64,000 bases of DNA, from positions 372,001 through 436,000 of the forward strand of contig NZ_QTPP01000001.1 in the NCBI RefSeq assembly GCF_003853415.1, written 5' to 3'. The translations under genes were made by a program, and so were the position numbers. A model generated the notes under the pieces. The model was given only the letters and a program-made list of their open reading frames with translations, did not search any database and was not told where the DNA came from. Positions 17,872 through 27,409 of the stretch are shown in pieces. The stretch is from Burkholderia sp. Bp9142. GTDB taxonomy: Bacteria > Pseudomonadota > Gammaproteobacteria > Burkholderiales > Burkholderiaceae. Position 1 is the first letter of the stretch. Each line of letters begins with the position of its first letter.

Positions 17872-19307
17872 ACGATGCATTGCGACCGGTGATCGTCGGC
17901 GCGGGGCCGGCCGGCGTGCGCGCGGCCGAGGCGCTGGTCGACGCGGGGCTGCGCCCCGTCGTGATCGACGAGAACGCGCGCTGGGGCGGCCAGATCTACC
18001 GGCAGCCGCCGGCCGGCGGCACGTTCGCCCGCGGCAAGCGCGTGCTGTACGGCTTCGAGGCCGCGAAGGCGGACGCCGTGCACCGGACGATGGCCGCGCT
18101 GCTGCCGCATGTCGACTACCGGCCGGACACGCTCGCCTGGGCGTGCGGCGCGGGCCGCGTCGACACGCTGCAGGACGGCCGCGAAACGACCGTGCCGTTC
18201 TCGCATCTGATCGTCGCGAGCGGCGCGACCGATCGCATGCTGCCGGTGCCGGGCTGGACGCTTGCCGGCGTCTATACGCTCGGCGGCGCGCAGGTCGCGC
18301 TGAAGTCGCAGGGCTGCGCGATCGGCAGCCGCATCGTGTTCGCGGGCACGGGACCGTTGCTGTATCTCGTCGCGTATCAGTACGCGAAGGCCGGCGCGCG
18401 GGTCGCGGCCGTGGTCGACACGAGCCCGCTGCGCCAGCAGGCGGCGGCCGCTCCCGCGCTGCTGCGCATGCCGTCCACGTTCGCGAAGGGGCTGTACTAC
18501 ATCGGCTGGCTGCGTGCGCATGGCGTCGCGATCGAAACGGGCGTCACGCTCGAACGCGTGCTCGGCGAGCGGCACGTCACGGGGCTCGCGTGGCATGCGG
18601 GCGGCGGCGACGCATCGCCGCGGATGATCGACTGCGATGCGCTCGGCCTCGGCTTCGGGCTGCGTTCCGAAACGCAGCTTGCCGATCTCGCCGGTTGCCG
18701 GTTCCGGTTCGATCCGCTCAACCGCGCCTGGCTGCCGGAACGCGACGCGGCCGGCCGCACGTCGGTGCGCGGCATCTACGTCGCGGGCGACGGCGCCGGC
18801 ATCGCGGGCGCCGACGCGGCCGAGGCGTCCGGGCGCCGCGCGGCGCTCGCGCTGCTCGACGACGCCGGCATCGCGACGCCATCGCCGCCGCCGGCCGGCA
18901 AACCCGATGCGGCCACGCTGGAGCGCACGCTCGCCCGGCTCGGCGCGTTCCGCGCCGGCCTCGAAGCGGCGTTCGCGCCGCCGCCCGAGCTCGCCGCACG
19001 CTGCCCGGACGACACGATCGTGTGCCGCTGCGAGGAGATCGACGCGGGCACGCTGCGGCGCTGCATCCGCGGCGGCGAAGCGACCGAGCTGAACCGGCTG
19101 AAGGCGCTGACGCGCGCCGGAATGGGCCGCTGCCAGGGCCGCATGTGCGGCGACGCGACCGCGCTCGTACTCGCCGCCGAAACCGGCCGCCCGCTGGCGG
19201 ACATCGGCCGGTTGCGTGCGCAACCGCCGGTGAAGCCGTTCCCGATCTCCGCCGCGCTCGCGGGCGACGACGTCGCGGCGATTCCCGACGAGGCGCGCGA
19301 TGAGTGA
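17868..19307 (+). CDS. FAD/NAD(P)-dependent oxidoreductase subunit, HcnB/opine-oxidase subunit A-like
   Basis: The product is 479 residues. The N-terminal FAD site is VIVGAGPAGVRAAEAL. A second Rossmann region reads RIVFAGTGPLLYLVAYQYAKAGA, and there is a C-terminal FAD contact (GIYVAGDGAGIAGADAAEASG). The last domain has a BFD-like iron-sulfur cysteine set (CRCEEI then GMGRCQGRMCG), typical of HcnB and of the octopine/nopaline oxidase large subunit. Four-base overlaps with both neighbours indicate a stoichiometric complex with them. Confidence 0.9.
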   Translation: MNDALRPVIVGAGPAGVRAAEALVDAGLRPVVIDENARWGGQIYRQPPAGGTFARGKRVLYGFEAAKADAVHRTMAALLPHVDYRPDTLAWACGAGRVDTLQDGRETTVPFSHLIVASGATDRMLPVPGWTLAGVYTLGGAQVALKSQGCAIGSRIVFAGTGPLLYLVAYQYAKAGARVAAVVDTSPLRQQAAAAPALLRMPSTFAKGLYYIGWLRAHGVAIETGVTLERVLGERHVTGLAWHAGGGDASPRMIDCDALGLGFGLRSETQLADLAGCRFRFDPLNRAWLPERDAAGRTSVRGIYVAGDGAGIAGADAAEASGRRAALALLDDAGIATPSPPPAGKPDAATLERTLARLGAFRAGLEAAFAPPPELAARCPDDTIVCRCEEIDAGTLRRCIRGGEATELNRLKALTRAGMGRCQGRMCGDATALVLAAETGRPLADIGRLRAQPPVKPFPISAALAGDDVAAIPDEARDE

Positions 19308-20451
19308 GATCCGTCACTACGACGTCGCGATCGTCGGCGGCGGGCTCGTCGGCGCGTCGGCCGCGCTGGCGCTGACGCGCCACGGGCTGCGCGTCGCGCT
19401 GTTCGAGCGCCGCGACTGCGGCGCGCAGGCGAGCGGCGTGAACTACGGCGGCGTGCGCTGCCAGGGCCGCCCCGCCGAACAGTTGCCGCTTGCGTTGCGC
19501 GCGCGGCGCATCTGGGATCGCCTGCCCGAGCTGATCGGCATCGACGGCGAGTTCGTCGTGTCGGGCCATTTGCGGCTCGCGCGCAGCGACGCCGATCTCG
19601 ATGCACTCGACGCCTACGCGGTACTCGCGGGCGAGCACGGCCTGCCGCTGCAGGTGATGCGCGGCGACGCGTTCCGCCGCCGCTACCCGTGGCTCGGCCG
19701 CGCGGCGCTCGGCGGCTCGCTGTGCGCGATCGACGGGCACGCGAACCCGCGCGTCGTGTCGCCCGCGTTCGCGCGGGCGGCCCGCGCGGCGGGCGCCGAC
19801 GTGTTCGAGCACACGCCGGTCGACGACGTCCGGCACGACGGCACGCGCTTTCACGTCCGTGCGGGCGGCCGCGCGTGCACCGCGACGTGGCTGATCAACT
19901 CGGCCGGCGCATGGGCGAACACGATCGCCGAACGCTTCGGCGAAGCCGTGCCGATGGAGCCGATCTACCCGAACATGTGGGTGACCGAGCCGCTGCCGCC
20001 GTTCATCACGCACAACCTCGGCGTCTACGGCGGCGGCGTGTACGCGCGGCAGGTCGCGCGCGGCAACTGCGTGATCGGCGGCGGGCGCGGGCGCGGCGAC
20101 GGCGAGTTCGGCCAGCCGTCGGTCGACACGACGCGTGCGGTGATGCGCGATGCATGCGCGCTGCTGCCCGAATTGCGCGACGCGCTGCTGATCCGCACGT
20201 GGAGCGGCGTCGAAGGCTGCACGCCCGACCACAACCCGATCGTCGGCGCGAGCCGCACGACGCCGAACCTGCTGCATGCGTTCGGTTTTTCCGGCGGCGG
20301 CTTCCTGCTCGCGCCGGGCGTCGGCGAGGTGCTTGCCGACCTCGTCACGGCCGGCGCAACCGCCACGCCACTCGAAGCATTCTCGATCGGCCGCTTCGCG
20401 CCGCAAACCGCGCCGACCGCCCCTTTCCCTCATGAGGAGACCCAACGATGA
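19300..20451 (+). CDS. FAD-dependent amine oxidoreductase, HcnC/opine-oxidase subunit B-like (DAO family)
   Basis: The product is 383 residues. It opens with the dinucleotide site VAIVGGGLVGASAALALTR and closes with LLHAFGFSGGGFLLAPGVGEVLADL, hallmarks of the D-amino-acid oxidase/glycine oxidase fold. This subunit would carry the amine-oxidising site. Together with the two preceding products it forms an HcnABC-like trimer. Because the operon also carries an importer, uptake and oxidation of an N-substituted amino acid, D-amino acid or opine-like compound is more likely than cyanide synthesis (inference). Confidence 0.9.
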   Translation: MSEIRHYDVAIVGGGLVGASAALALTRHGLRVALFERRDCGAQASGVNYGGVRCQGRPAEQLPLALRARRIWDRLPELIGIDGEFVVSGHLRLARSDADLDALDAYAVLAGEHGLPLQVMRGDAFRRRYPWLGRAALGGSLCAIDGHANPRVVSPAFARAARAAGADVFEHTPVDDVRHDGTRFHVRAGGRACTATWLINSAGAWANTIAERFGEAVPMEPIYPNMWVTEPLPPFITHNLGVYGGGVYARQVARGNCVIGGGRGRGDGEFGQPSVDTTRAVMRDACALLPELRDALLIRTWSGVEGCTPDHNPIVGASRTTPNLLHAFGFSGGGFLLAPGVGEVLADLVTAGATATPLEAFSIGRFAPQTAPTAPFPHEETQR

Positions 20452-21494
20452 AACTGCTCGGAACGATCGCGGCGGCTGCCGCCCTCTGCATCGCAGGCGC
20501 CGGCGCGCCCGCGTTCGCGCAAACGAAGACGATCTACATCGGCATGAACGGCGGGCCGATGGAGAAGGCCTATACGAGCCAGGTGCTGCCCGACTTCGAG
20601 AAGGCGAACAACGTGAAGGTCGTCGTCGTGCCCGGCACGTCGTCGGACGTGCTCGCGAAGCTGCTCGCGAACCGCAACAAGCCGCAGATCCACGTCGCGT
20701 TCCTCGACGACGGCGTGATGGCGCGCGCGGTCAGCCTCGGCGTGTGCCAGAAGCTCGACGATTCGCCGGTGCTGAAGGAGCTGTATCCGTTCGCGCGGAT
20801 GAAGGACGACGTCGGCGCGGGCGTGCAGCTCGGGATGACCGGCATCGCATACAACAAGAAATTATTCGCGGAAAAAGGCTGGGCGCCGCCGACGTCGTGG
20901 ATGGACTTCGCCGACCCGAAATACAAGGGCAAGGTCGTGTTCCAGTCCGCGTCGAGCAGCACGTTCGGGCTGCACGGCTTCCTCGCGATCAACCGGCTGC
21001 TCGGCGGCAGCGAACAGAACGTCGAGCCCGGCTTCAGCAAGTGGGCGAGCACGGTCGGGCCGAACGTCGTCGAGTACATCCCGAACTCGGCGAAGATCTC
21101 GGAGATGGTGCAGACCGGCGAGGCCGGCCTGTTCCCGCTGACGCCGACCGGTGTCGGCGACCTGCAGGACAAGGGCATCCCGGTCGCGTATGCGAACCCG
21201 AAGGAAGGCCCGGTGCTGCTGCTCGTCGACCTGTGCGTGGTCGCGAACAACCCCGATCCGCAGCTCGCGCAGAAGCTCGCGCAGTTCCTGCTGTCCGCGC
21301 CGGCGCAGACGAAGGCGGCGGAGGCCGGCAAGCAGATCCCGACCAACCGCCTCGCGAAGATGCCCGCCGCGATGCAGCAGAGCCTCGGCAGCGTCGACGA
21401 TCTCGTGCGCAAGGTGACGGTGGTCGACTGGGCGGCGATCAACGCGCGGCGCGCGCAGTGGGATACGCGCTGGAACCGGCAGATCGAGCGGTGA
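20448..21494 (+). CDS. Periplasmic substrate-binding protein of the polyamine-type ABC importer
   Basis: The product is 348 residues with a clear signal peptide (MKLLGTIAAAAALCIAGAG...AFA). The mature protein is a class-D (PotD/iron-like) binding protein with GMTGIAYNKKLFAEKGWAPPTSW and PTGVGDLQDKGIPVAYANPKEGP. It overlaps the oxidase gene upstream by 4 bp. It completes the importer encoded by the first three genes; its position after the oxidase genes ties transport and oxidation into one transcript. Confidence 0.93.
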   Translation: MKLLGTIAAAAALCIAGAGAPAFAQTKTIYIGMNGGPMEKAYTSQVLPDFEKANNVKVVVVPGTSSDVLAKLLANRNKPQIHVAFLDDGVMARAVSLGVCQKLDDSPVLKELYPFARMKDDVGAGVQLGMTGIAYNKKLFAEKGWAPPTSWMDFADPKYKGKVVFQSASSSTFGLHGFLAINRLLGGSEQNVEPGFSKWASTVGPNVVEYIPNSAKISEMVQTGEAGLFPLTPTGVGDLQDKGIPVAYANPKEGPVLLLVDLCVVANNPDPQLAQKLAQFLLSAPAQTKAAEAGKQIPTNRLAKMPAAMQQSLGSVDDLVRKVTVVDWAAINARRAQWDTRWNRQIER

Positions 21495-21658
21495 GCGGCC
21501 CGAGCGCCCGCGGGCACGGCCGCGCGCGCCGCGACCATCATTTGCGGGAGTGATGACACTTCCCTTTTTCTGCGGATTTGACCGGGGCGGCGGTGCCGAC
21601 AACACTAGCCCGCAGTGCCGCAAAGACGGCACGCGCCCGCCCCCCTTCAGAGTCCGCC

Positions 21659-22996
21659 ATGTACCCGACCGACACCGTGCAGTCCCCGAGCGCCGCCCGG
21701 CCGCTCGCCGACCGGCAGCTTCGCCGGATCGTCATCGCCTCCGTCGCCGGCAACGCGATGGAATGGTATGACTTTTTCGTGTACGGCACGGCCGCCGCGC
21801 TGGTGTTCGGCCACGTGTTCTTTCCGCCCGGCGCCTCGCCGCTCGCGGGCAGCCTCGCCGCGTTCGCGGCGTTCGCGCTCGGCTTCGTCGCGCGGCCGCT
21901 CGGCGGCATCGTGTTCGGCCACGTCGGCGACCGCTACGGGCGCAAGGCGTCGCTCGTGTGGACGCTGCTGATCATGGGCGCGTCGACCTTCGCGATCGGC
22001 CTGCTGCCGACCTATGCGCAGGCCGGCCTGTGGGCGCCCGCGGCGCTCGTCGCGCTGCGGCTGCTGCAGGGCATCGCGTCCGGCGGCGAATGGGGCGGTG
22101 GCGTGCTGATGATCAGCGAAAACGCGCCGCCCGAACAGCGCGGCTATTACGCCGCCTGGAGCCAGCTCGGCGTCGGCGGCGGCTTCGTGCTGTCGTCGGC
22201 CGCGTTTCTCGCCGCGCAGGCGCTGCCCGACGACGCGTTCCGCACCTGGGGCTGGCGGCTGCCGTTCCTCGCGAGCATCGCGATCTTCGCGATCGGCATC
22301 TATATCCGCCGCCACCTGCCGGAAAGCCGGGACTACGAGCAGGCCGGCAAGCGCGGCGCGCACACGCATCTGCCGATCGTCGAATGCATCCGCCGCCATC
22401 CGAAGGAAATCCTGCTCGCGATGGGGCTGCGCGTCGCCGAAAACGGCGGCGCCTACATCTTCCTCGCGTTCTCGCTCGTCTACGGCAAATACGTCGGCAT
22501 CCCGAACGGCGTGATGCTGACCGGCGTGATGATCGCGATGGTCGTCGAAATGGGCGCGATGCTCGCGTGGGGCCGGCTGTCCGACCGGATCGGCCGCAAG
22601 CCCGTGTACCTGATCGGCGCGCTGAGCCTCGTCGCATGCGCTTTCCCGTTCTTCTGGCTGCTCGACACGCGCGCGACGCCGCTGGTGTGGCTCGCGCTGA
22701 CGGTCGGCACGGCGGTGAGCCACGGTGCGATGATCGGCACGCTGCCCGCGCTGGTCGGCGAGCTGTTCAGCACCGAGGTGCGCTATTCGGGCGTCGCGCT
22801 CGGGCACGAAGTCGCGTCGATCTTCGCGGGCGGGATGTCGCCGCTGATCGCGACCGCGCTGCTCGCGCGCTATCACGCATCGTGGCCCGTGTCGCTGTTC
22901 CTCGTGCTGCTCGGCGCGATCACCATCGCGACGCTGTGCGTGATGCGCGAGACGCGTGTCGCGCGCGCCGGTGACTCGCACGGCGACGCGACGTGA
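21659..22996 (+). CDS. MFS transporter, metabolite:H+ symporter (MHS) family
   Basis: The product is 445 residues with twelve predicted helices. The first helix region reads RIVIASVAGNAMEWYDFFVYGTAAAL and the loop 2-3 motif GHVGDRYGRKASLV; both are diagnostic for MHS symporters (KgtP, ProP, ShiA, citrate carriers), which import organic acids or zwitterions with protons. It sits between the oxidase operon and the opine-dehydrogenase-like operon and could be a second uptake route for the same compound or a product (inference). The start at 21659 begins MYPTDTV. Confidence 0.9.
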   Translation: MYPTDTVQSPSAARPLADRQLRRIVIASVAGNAMEWYDFFVYGTAAALVFGHVFFPPGASPLAGSLAAFAAFALGFVARPLGGIVFGHVGDRYGRKASLVWTLLIMGASTFAIGLLPTYAQAGLWAPAALVALRLLQGIASGGEWGGGVLMISENAPPEQRGYYAAWSQLGVGGGFVLSSAAFLAAQALPDDAFRTWGWRLPFLASIAIFAIGIYIRRHLPESRDYEQAGKRGAHTHLPIVECIRRHPKEILLAMGLRVAENGGAYIFLAFSLVYGKYVGIPNGVMLTGVMIAMVVEMGAMLAWGRLSDRIGRKPVYLIGALSLVACAFPFFWLLDTRATPLVWLALTVGTAVSHGAMIGTLPALVGELFSTEVRYSGVALGHEVASIFAGGMSPLIATALLARYHASWPVSLFLVLLGAITIATLCVMRETRVARAGDSHGDAT

Positions 22997-23111
22997 AAGT
23001 GCGGCGCGCGCTCGCGCGGGCCGGACAATGCGCAGCCGCCGGCGGTCGGCGACGCGGCGACGCGCTACGCATCGCCGGCACGCCCCCCTACCCGCGCCCG
23101 CGCCGCGACGG

Positions 23112-24122
23112 CTACGTGCCGGATGCCCGCCGCGCGCTGTCGAACACCGGCGCCAGCCCCAGATGATCGAGCAGCCGCGCGAACTCGCCGAGCCGCTGCC
23201 GCATGTACGCCGGCACATCGACCTGCGCATAGTCATGGAACCCGGCGCCCGTGCGCACGCCGTCGCGCCCTGCCTCCGTGTTGCGCACGACGCTGTCGGC
23301 CGGCGCGAAACGCGGGCCGATCTCGCCGGCGAGGTACGTCGACGCGTAGTACAGGATGTCGCAACCGCCCCAGTCGATGAACTCGAGCAGCCCGAGCACC
23401 GCGAAGCGCGGGCCGAAGCCGGTGCGGATCGCCGTGTCGATGTCCTCCGCGCTCGCGACGCCCTCCTCGACCATGCGCGCGGCCTCGTTCATCGCGAGCG
23501 CCTGGATGCGCGGCACGATATAGCCGGGCGCCGGCCCGCAGATCACCGGCTTCTTGCCGACGCGTTCGAGCAGCGCGGCCAGTGTGTCGACGACCCGCTG
23601 ATCGGTCGCACCGCTGCGGCTGATCTCGACGAGCGGCATCAGCAGCGCCGGGTTCAGCCAGTGCGCGTTCAGCATCCGTTCGGGATGCTCGACATGGCGC
23701 TGCAACTCGGTGACGACGAAGGTCGACGTCGTCGACGCCATCGTTGCGCGCGCATCGACATGCGCGCCGAGCCAGCGCAGCGCGTCGATCTTCGTGTCGA
23801 GCACTTCGGGCAGCGCTTCGAACACGATGCCGGCGTCGCGCACCGCATCCGCCGCATCGTCGCGCGGCACCAGCGCGATGCGCGCGACGACGGCCTCGGC
23901 CTGCGCGGCATCGATGCGGCCGAGCGCGACCTGCGCGTGCAGCGGCCGCAGGATCTCGCCGCGCGTGCGATTCTCGAAGGCTCGCCATCCCTGCGCGTCG
24001 CGCGGCTTGAAGTCGATCAGCGTCACGTAGAGACCCGCGAACGCAAAGACGAGCGCGATCCCCTGCCCCATGCGTCCCGCGCCGAGCACGTGCACCTGCG
24101 TCACGTCGGTGGCGGCCGTCAT
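23112..24122 (-). CDS. 3-hydroxyacyl-CoA/L-carnitine-dehydrogenase-like NAD-dependent dehydrogenase
   Basis: The product is 336 residues. The Rossmann NAD site is VHVLGAGRMGQGIALVFAFAG (G14, G16, G19). The catalytic region STTSTFVVTELQRHV...NAHWLNPALLMPLVEIS and the helical C-terminal domain (APGYIVPRIQALAMNEAARM) match 3-hydroxybutyryl-CoA dehydrogenase relatives, where the histidine of NAHW replaces the usual H-F-x-N-P. Similar proteins act on small hydroxy-acids or carnitine. Its start overlaps the stop of the opine-dehydrogenase-like gene (ATGA), so the two likely catalyse consecutive or paired steps. Confidence 0.85.
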   Translation of the reverse strand: MTAATDVTQVHVLGAGRMGQGIALVFAFAGLYVTLIDFKPRDAQGWRAFENRTRGEILRPLHAQVALGRIDAAQAEAVVARIALVPRDDAADAVRDAGIVFEALPEVLDTKIDALRWLGAHVDARATMASTTSTFVVTELQRHVEHPERMLNAHWLNPALLMPLVEISRSGATDQRVVDTLAALLERVGKKPVICGPAPGYIVPRIQALAMNEAARMVEEGVASAEDIDTAIRTGFGPRFAVLGLLEFIDWGGCDILYYASTYLAGEIGPRFAPADSVVRNTEAGRDGVRTGAGFHDYAQVDVPAYMRQRLGEFARLLDHLGLAPVFDSARRASGT

Positions 24123-25225
24123 GCGGCGTACCCCGCATCCAGCAGCGCGCGCATCGCGCCGCGCGACCGGTCGGCAAGGCCGAGCCCGTCCAGCGTGCGC
24201 CCTTGCGCATACAGGTCGCGGCCGGTGACCGCCGACGCGACGCTCAGCAGCCCTTGCGCGACCGGTGTCGGCACGTTGGCCCAGCGCCCGCACGACACGA
24301 TGAACGACAGCCCGAGCCGGGTGTCCTCGAGCATGTAGCGATGCGTGCGCAAATCGATCTTCTCGCGCCAGTCGCCGCTGTCGGTCAGCTTCCCGTGCGC
24401 GCCGCGCCCGTACATCCATTCGTCGCCGTCGGCCGCGTAGTGGTCCGCGAGCGGGAAATGCGGCGCGCGGTAGCCGAGCGCCTCGCGCACCGCGATGCGC
24501 TCGGCGTCGAGCGCGTTCGTCACGCGGCGGATCGACGGTTGCGTGCCTTCGTTGTGGATGTCCCACGCGTCGAAGTGCTCGAGCGGCCCGGCATTCATCA
24601 GGATCAGCGGCGGATGGATCACCGGGCCCGCGTTCATCAGCGCGCCGGACAGTGCGTCCTCGACCGGCTCGACCGACGGGTAGCCCGCGCGCAGCACGTC
24701 GAACGCCCAGCCGGCCGCGTTCGCGGGAAACACGCCGGTCGGCAGGCGCGTCGCATACGCACTGACCACGACCGCGTTGTCGCCGTGCTTGCGCACCAGG
24801 TAAGGCAACGTGCCCGTCTCGGCGAACGCGACGCGCGCCCGGTTGCCGGCGTCGGCCGCCGCGCGCGCGAACACGACGCTGCCGAACGTGCCGGGCGGCA
24901 GGAACACGACCTGGCCGTCCTCGAGCAGCGGCGCGACCTGCGCGGCGAGCGTGTCGTGCGAGATGGCCGGCAGCGGCACCACGACGAGCCGCGCACCGCG
25001 CAGCGCGGCCGCGAGATCGTCGGTCAGGCGGATCGCGCCGGACGCATCGCCGAGCGGCACCGCGCGCTTGCCGCGATAGTCGGTCACGTGCAACGCGCCG
25101 AGCTCGCGCAGCCGCGCATGCGGTTCGCGGTCGCGCCGCCACCACGTCACGTCGTGGCCCTTCTCGAACAGGTCGATCGCGGCCGCATGGCAGCCGTGGC
25201 CGCCGCCCAGTACACATACCTTCAT
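24119..25225 (-). CDS. NAD/NADP octopine/nopaline dehydrogenase family protein
   Basis: The product is 368 residues. The N-terminal nucleotide-binding site is VCVLGGGHGCHAAAIDLFEKGHDVTWW. Conserved family segments follow: LPPGTFGSVVFARA, ETGTLPYLVRKHGDNAV, and the domain-2 core PVIHPPLILMNAGPLEH with a histidine-rich NEG/DHY region. These are features of PF02317 opine dehydrogenases, which interconvert an amino acid plus a 2-oxoacid and an N-(carboxyalkyl)-amino acid. The ATG at 25225 has a GGGAG ribosome binding site. It faces an AraC gene across 149 bp and heads a two-gene operon. Confidence 0.88.
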   Translation of the reverse strand: MKVCVLGGGHGCHAAAIDLFEKGHDVTWWRRDREPHARLRELGALHVTDYRGKRAVPLGDASGAIRLTDDLAAALRGARLVVVPLPAISHDTLAAQVAPLLEDGQVVFLPPGTFGSVVFARAAADAGNRARVAFAETGTLPYLVRKHGDNAVVVSAYATRLPTGVFPANAAGWAFDVLRAGYPSVEPVEDALSGALMNAGPVIHPPLILMNAGPLEHFDAWDIHNEGTQPSIRRVTNALDAERIAVREALGYRAPHFPLADHYAADGDEWMYGRGAHGKLTDSGDWREKIDLRTHRYMLEDTRLGLSFIVSCGRWANVPTPVAQGLLSVASAVTGRDLYAQGRTLDGLGLADRSRGAMRALLDAGYAA

Positions 25226-25374
25226 CGTTGTCTCCCGGTGAGTGAGTGTTTCCGAGACTACGCGGCGGCGCGCGGCGCGTCGCTTCGAAACGCGCAACGG
25301 CACGCCCATTCGCGCAACACAATCGCGGCGATGCGTACGGCGCCGCGCCAACCCATCCGACACGAGGCCACCGC

Positions 25375-26349
25375 ATGGATATCGCCCTTTCCCGACATGC
25401 GCCGAACCGGCTCGGCACGCTGCATGCGCCCGACGAAGTCGAACGGGCGGTCGCGCACCGGCTCGGGCCGCACCGGATGGCCGCGCATGGCCGCGATCCG
25501 TTTCATGCGGAACTGTACGAGGTGCCGCTGCATCACGGCGCGCTGCTCGAGCTCTGCTACGGCCGCGAAACGCGCATCGACTTCGGCGACGATGCCGATC
25601 ACTTCCTGTTCCGGCTGACGCTGTCGGGCGCGTGCGAGCTGCAGGCCGGACATGGGGTTGCGCGCGCCGGGCCGGGCGAGCTGACCGTGTCGTCGCCCGC
25701 CCTCGCAAGCCGCCTGAGCACGAGCCCCGATTGCCGCAACCTGGTGCTGCGGCTCGAACGCGGCGCGCTCGAACGCAAGCTGCAGGACATGCTGCACGCG
25801 ACGCTCACGCGGCCGCTGCACTTCGATCCCGCCGCCGGCGGCAACGGCGCGGGCGCCGCGCTCGTGCCGCCGACCTTCGAATACCTTTGCCGGCTCGGCG
25901 CGCAGCCGGGCATCGGCGCATCGGCGACGACGTTCGGCGCCGATCTCACCGCGTGGCTGATGTCGCTGCTGCTCACGCACCTGCCGCATTCGTACAGCGA
26001 CGCGCTGGCGCGCGGTACGCCGCCGCTGCCGGCGCACGTGCGCCGCGCCTGCGACCACGTCGGCGCGCACCTGGGCGAACCGCTCGCGCTCACTGCACTG
26101 GCGGCCGTCGCGGGCGTCGCGCCGCGCACGCTGCAGCACGCGTTTCGCGCGTTCCTGAACACCACGCCGGCCGCCTACGTGCGCGAGCGCCGGCTGGCCG
26201 CGGTGCACGCCGCGCTGCAACGCGGCGACGCACGCAGCGTGACCGACGTGCTGATCGCGCACGGCATTCATGGCTTCGGCCATTTCGCGAAGGCCTATGC
26301 GCGGCGTTACGGCCACGCGCCTTCAGTCACCGCGAGACAAGCACGATGA
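25375..26349 (+). CDS. AraC family transcriptional regulator
   Basis: The product is 324 residues. An N-terminal cupin-like AraC-binding domain (HFLFRLTLSGACELQAGHG) is followed by a C-terminal pair of helix-turn-helices (EPLALTALAAVAGVAPRTLQHAFRAFLNTTPAAYVRERRL and ADVLIAHGIHGFGHFAKAYARRYG-like region). The layout resembles AraC-binding-like (PF14525) regulators of amine catabolism. It is divergent from the opine-dehydrogenase-like operon, so that is the likely target. Its stop overlaps the LysR start by 4 bp. Confidence 0.9.
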   Translation: MDIALSRHAPNRLGTLHAPDEVERAVAHRLGPHRMAAHGRDPFHAELYEVPLHHGALLELCYGRETRIDFGDDADHFLFRLTLSGACELQAGHGVARAGPGELTVSSPALASRLSTSPDCRNLVLRLERGALERKLQDMLHATLTRPLHFDPAAGGNGAGAALVPPTFEYLCRLGAQPGIGASATTFGADLTAWLMSLLLTHLPHSYSDALARGTPPLPAHVRRACDHVGAHLGEPLALTALAAVAGVAPRTLQHAFRAFLNTTPAAYVRERRLAAVHAALQRGDARSVTDVLIAHGIHGFGHFAKAYARRYGHAPSVTARQAR

Positions 26350-27377
26350 CGCACGCCGCCACCGGCCGGCCGCCGGCCCGCCACGAACCCGCGCCGCACG
26401 AGGCGGACGCGCCCGACGGCCTGCGCGTGCAGGACCTCGACCTGAACCTGTTGAAGACGTTTCGCGCGGTCTATACGGAACGGCACGTCGGCCGCGCGGC
26501 GTTGCGGCTCGGCGTCACGCAGCCGTCGGTCAGCTACGCGCTCGGCCGATTGCGGCTGATGTTCCGCGACGCGCTGTTCGTGCGCACCGGCACCGGCGTC
26601 GAGCCGACGCCGCGCGCGCGGCGGCTCGCGGTATCGGTCGACAAGGCGCTCGCGATCCTGCAGGACGTGCTCGACGAAGGCTCGCGCTTCGCGCCGGACA
26701 GCACGCAGCGCGTGTTCCGGCTGCACATGAGCGATTTCGCGGCGAGCGCGTTCCTGCCGACGCTGCTCGCGGCATTCGACCGGCGCGCGCCGGGCGCGGT
26801 GATCGAGACACTGCATGTCGACGAATGCCAGCTCAACGTCGCGCTCGAGTCGGGCCGCATCGACTTCGCGCTCGGGCATTTCGCGGACGCGTCGAGCCAC
26901 TTCCAGCGCACCGCGCTGCTGCACGAGCGCTGCGTGCTGCTGACGCCGCGCCGCACCGCGCAGCGCGTCGCGCTGCCCGACGATTTCGTGCTGGACGGCG
27001 ACGCGCCGGACACGCTGCGCTTCGTCGCGGTGACCACGCATCCGCAGTCGATGCAATTGCTGGCGCGGCACGGACTGATGCCGCGCGTGCGGGCGGCGCT
27101 GCCCGATTTCATGGTGGTGCCGGCGCTGCTCGAACATGGCGACTACGCGCTGATCCTGCCGGAGACGATCGCGATCACGTTCGCGGCGCGGCAGCCGTGC
27201 GCGCTGTACGAGATCGCCGGAGCCGGCGAATGGGCCGTCAATGCGTACTGGCACCGGCGCTTCGACGCGGACCCCGGCCATCGCTGGCTGCGTGCGCTGC
27301 TGCTGGAGTTGTTCGATATCGGCCGGCAGGCGCCGTTCGACGCATGGCTCGCGCCGCAGCCGCCCGCCTGCGCGTAG
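26346..27377 (+). CDS. LysR family transcriptional regulator
   Basis: The product is 343 residues. After a 28-residue Pro/His-rich leader comes the LysR helix-turn-helix (LNLLKTFRAVYTERHVGRAALRLGVTQPSVSYALGRLR). The effector domain is of the NodD/NahR/LinR subgroup (VFRLHMSDFAASAFLPTLLAAFDRRAPGA), whose members sense aromatic or plant compounds. It overlaps the AraC gene. The target is uncertain: the AraC/dehydrogenase region on one side or the porin and auxin genes on the other. Confidence 0.9.
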   Translation: MTHAATGRPPARHEPAPHEADAPDGLRVQDLDLNLLKTFRAVYTERHVGRAALRLGVTQPSVSYALGRLRLMFRDALFVRTGTGVEPTPRARRLAVSVDKALAILQDVLDEGSRFAPDSTQRVFRLHMSDFAASAFLPTLLAAFDRRAPGAVIETLHVDECQLNVALESGRIDFALGHFADASSHFQRTALLHERCVLLTPRRTAQRVALPDDFVLDGDAPDTLRFVAVTTHPQSMQLLARHGLMPRVRAALPDFMVVPALLEHGDYALILPETIAITFAARQPCALYEIAGAGEWAVNAYWHRRFDADPGHRWLRALLLELFDIGRQAPFDAWLAPQPPACA

Positions 27378-27409
27378 CGGCGCGGGCGGGCATGGGCCAC
27401 CCTCGGCGG

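Noticed and set aside
17524..20451. Hydrogen cyanide synthase hcnABC
   Set aside because: Subunit layout matches, but the genes are embedded in an ABC-importer operon under an IclR regulator, which fits catabolism of an imported amine better.
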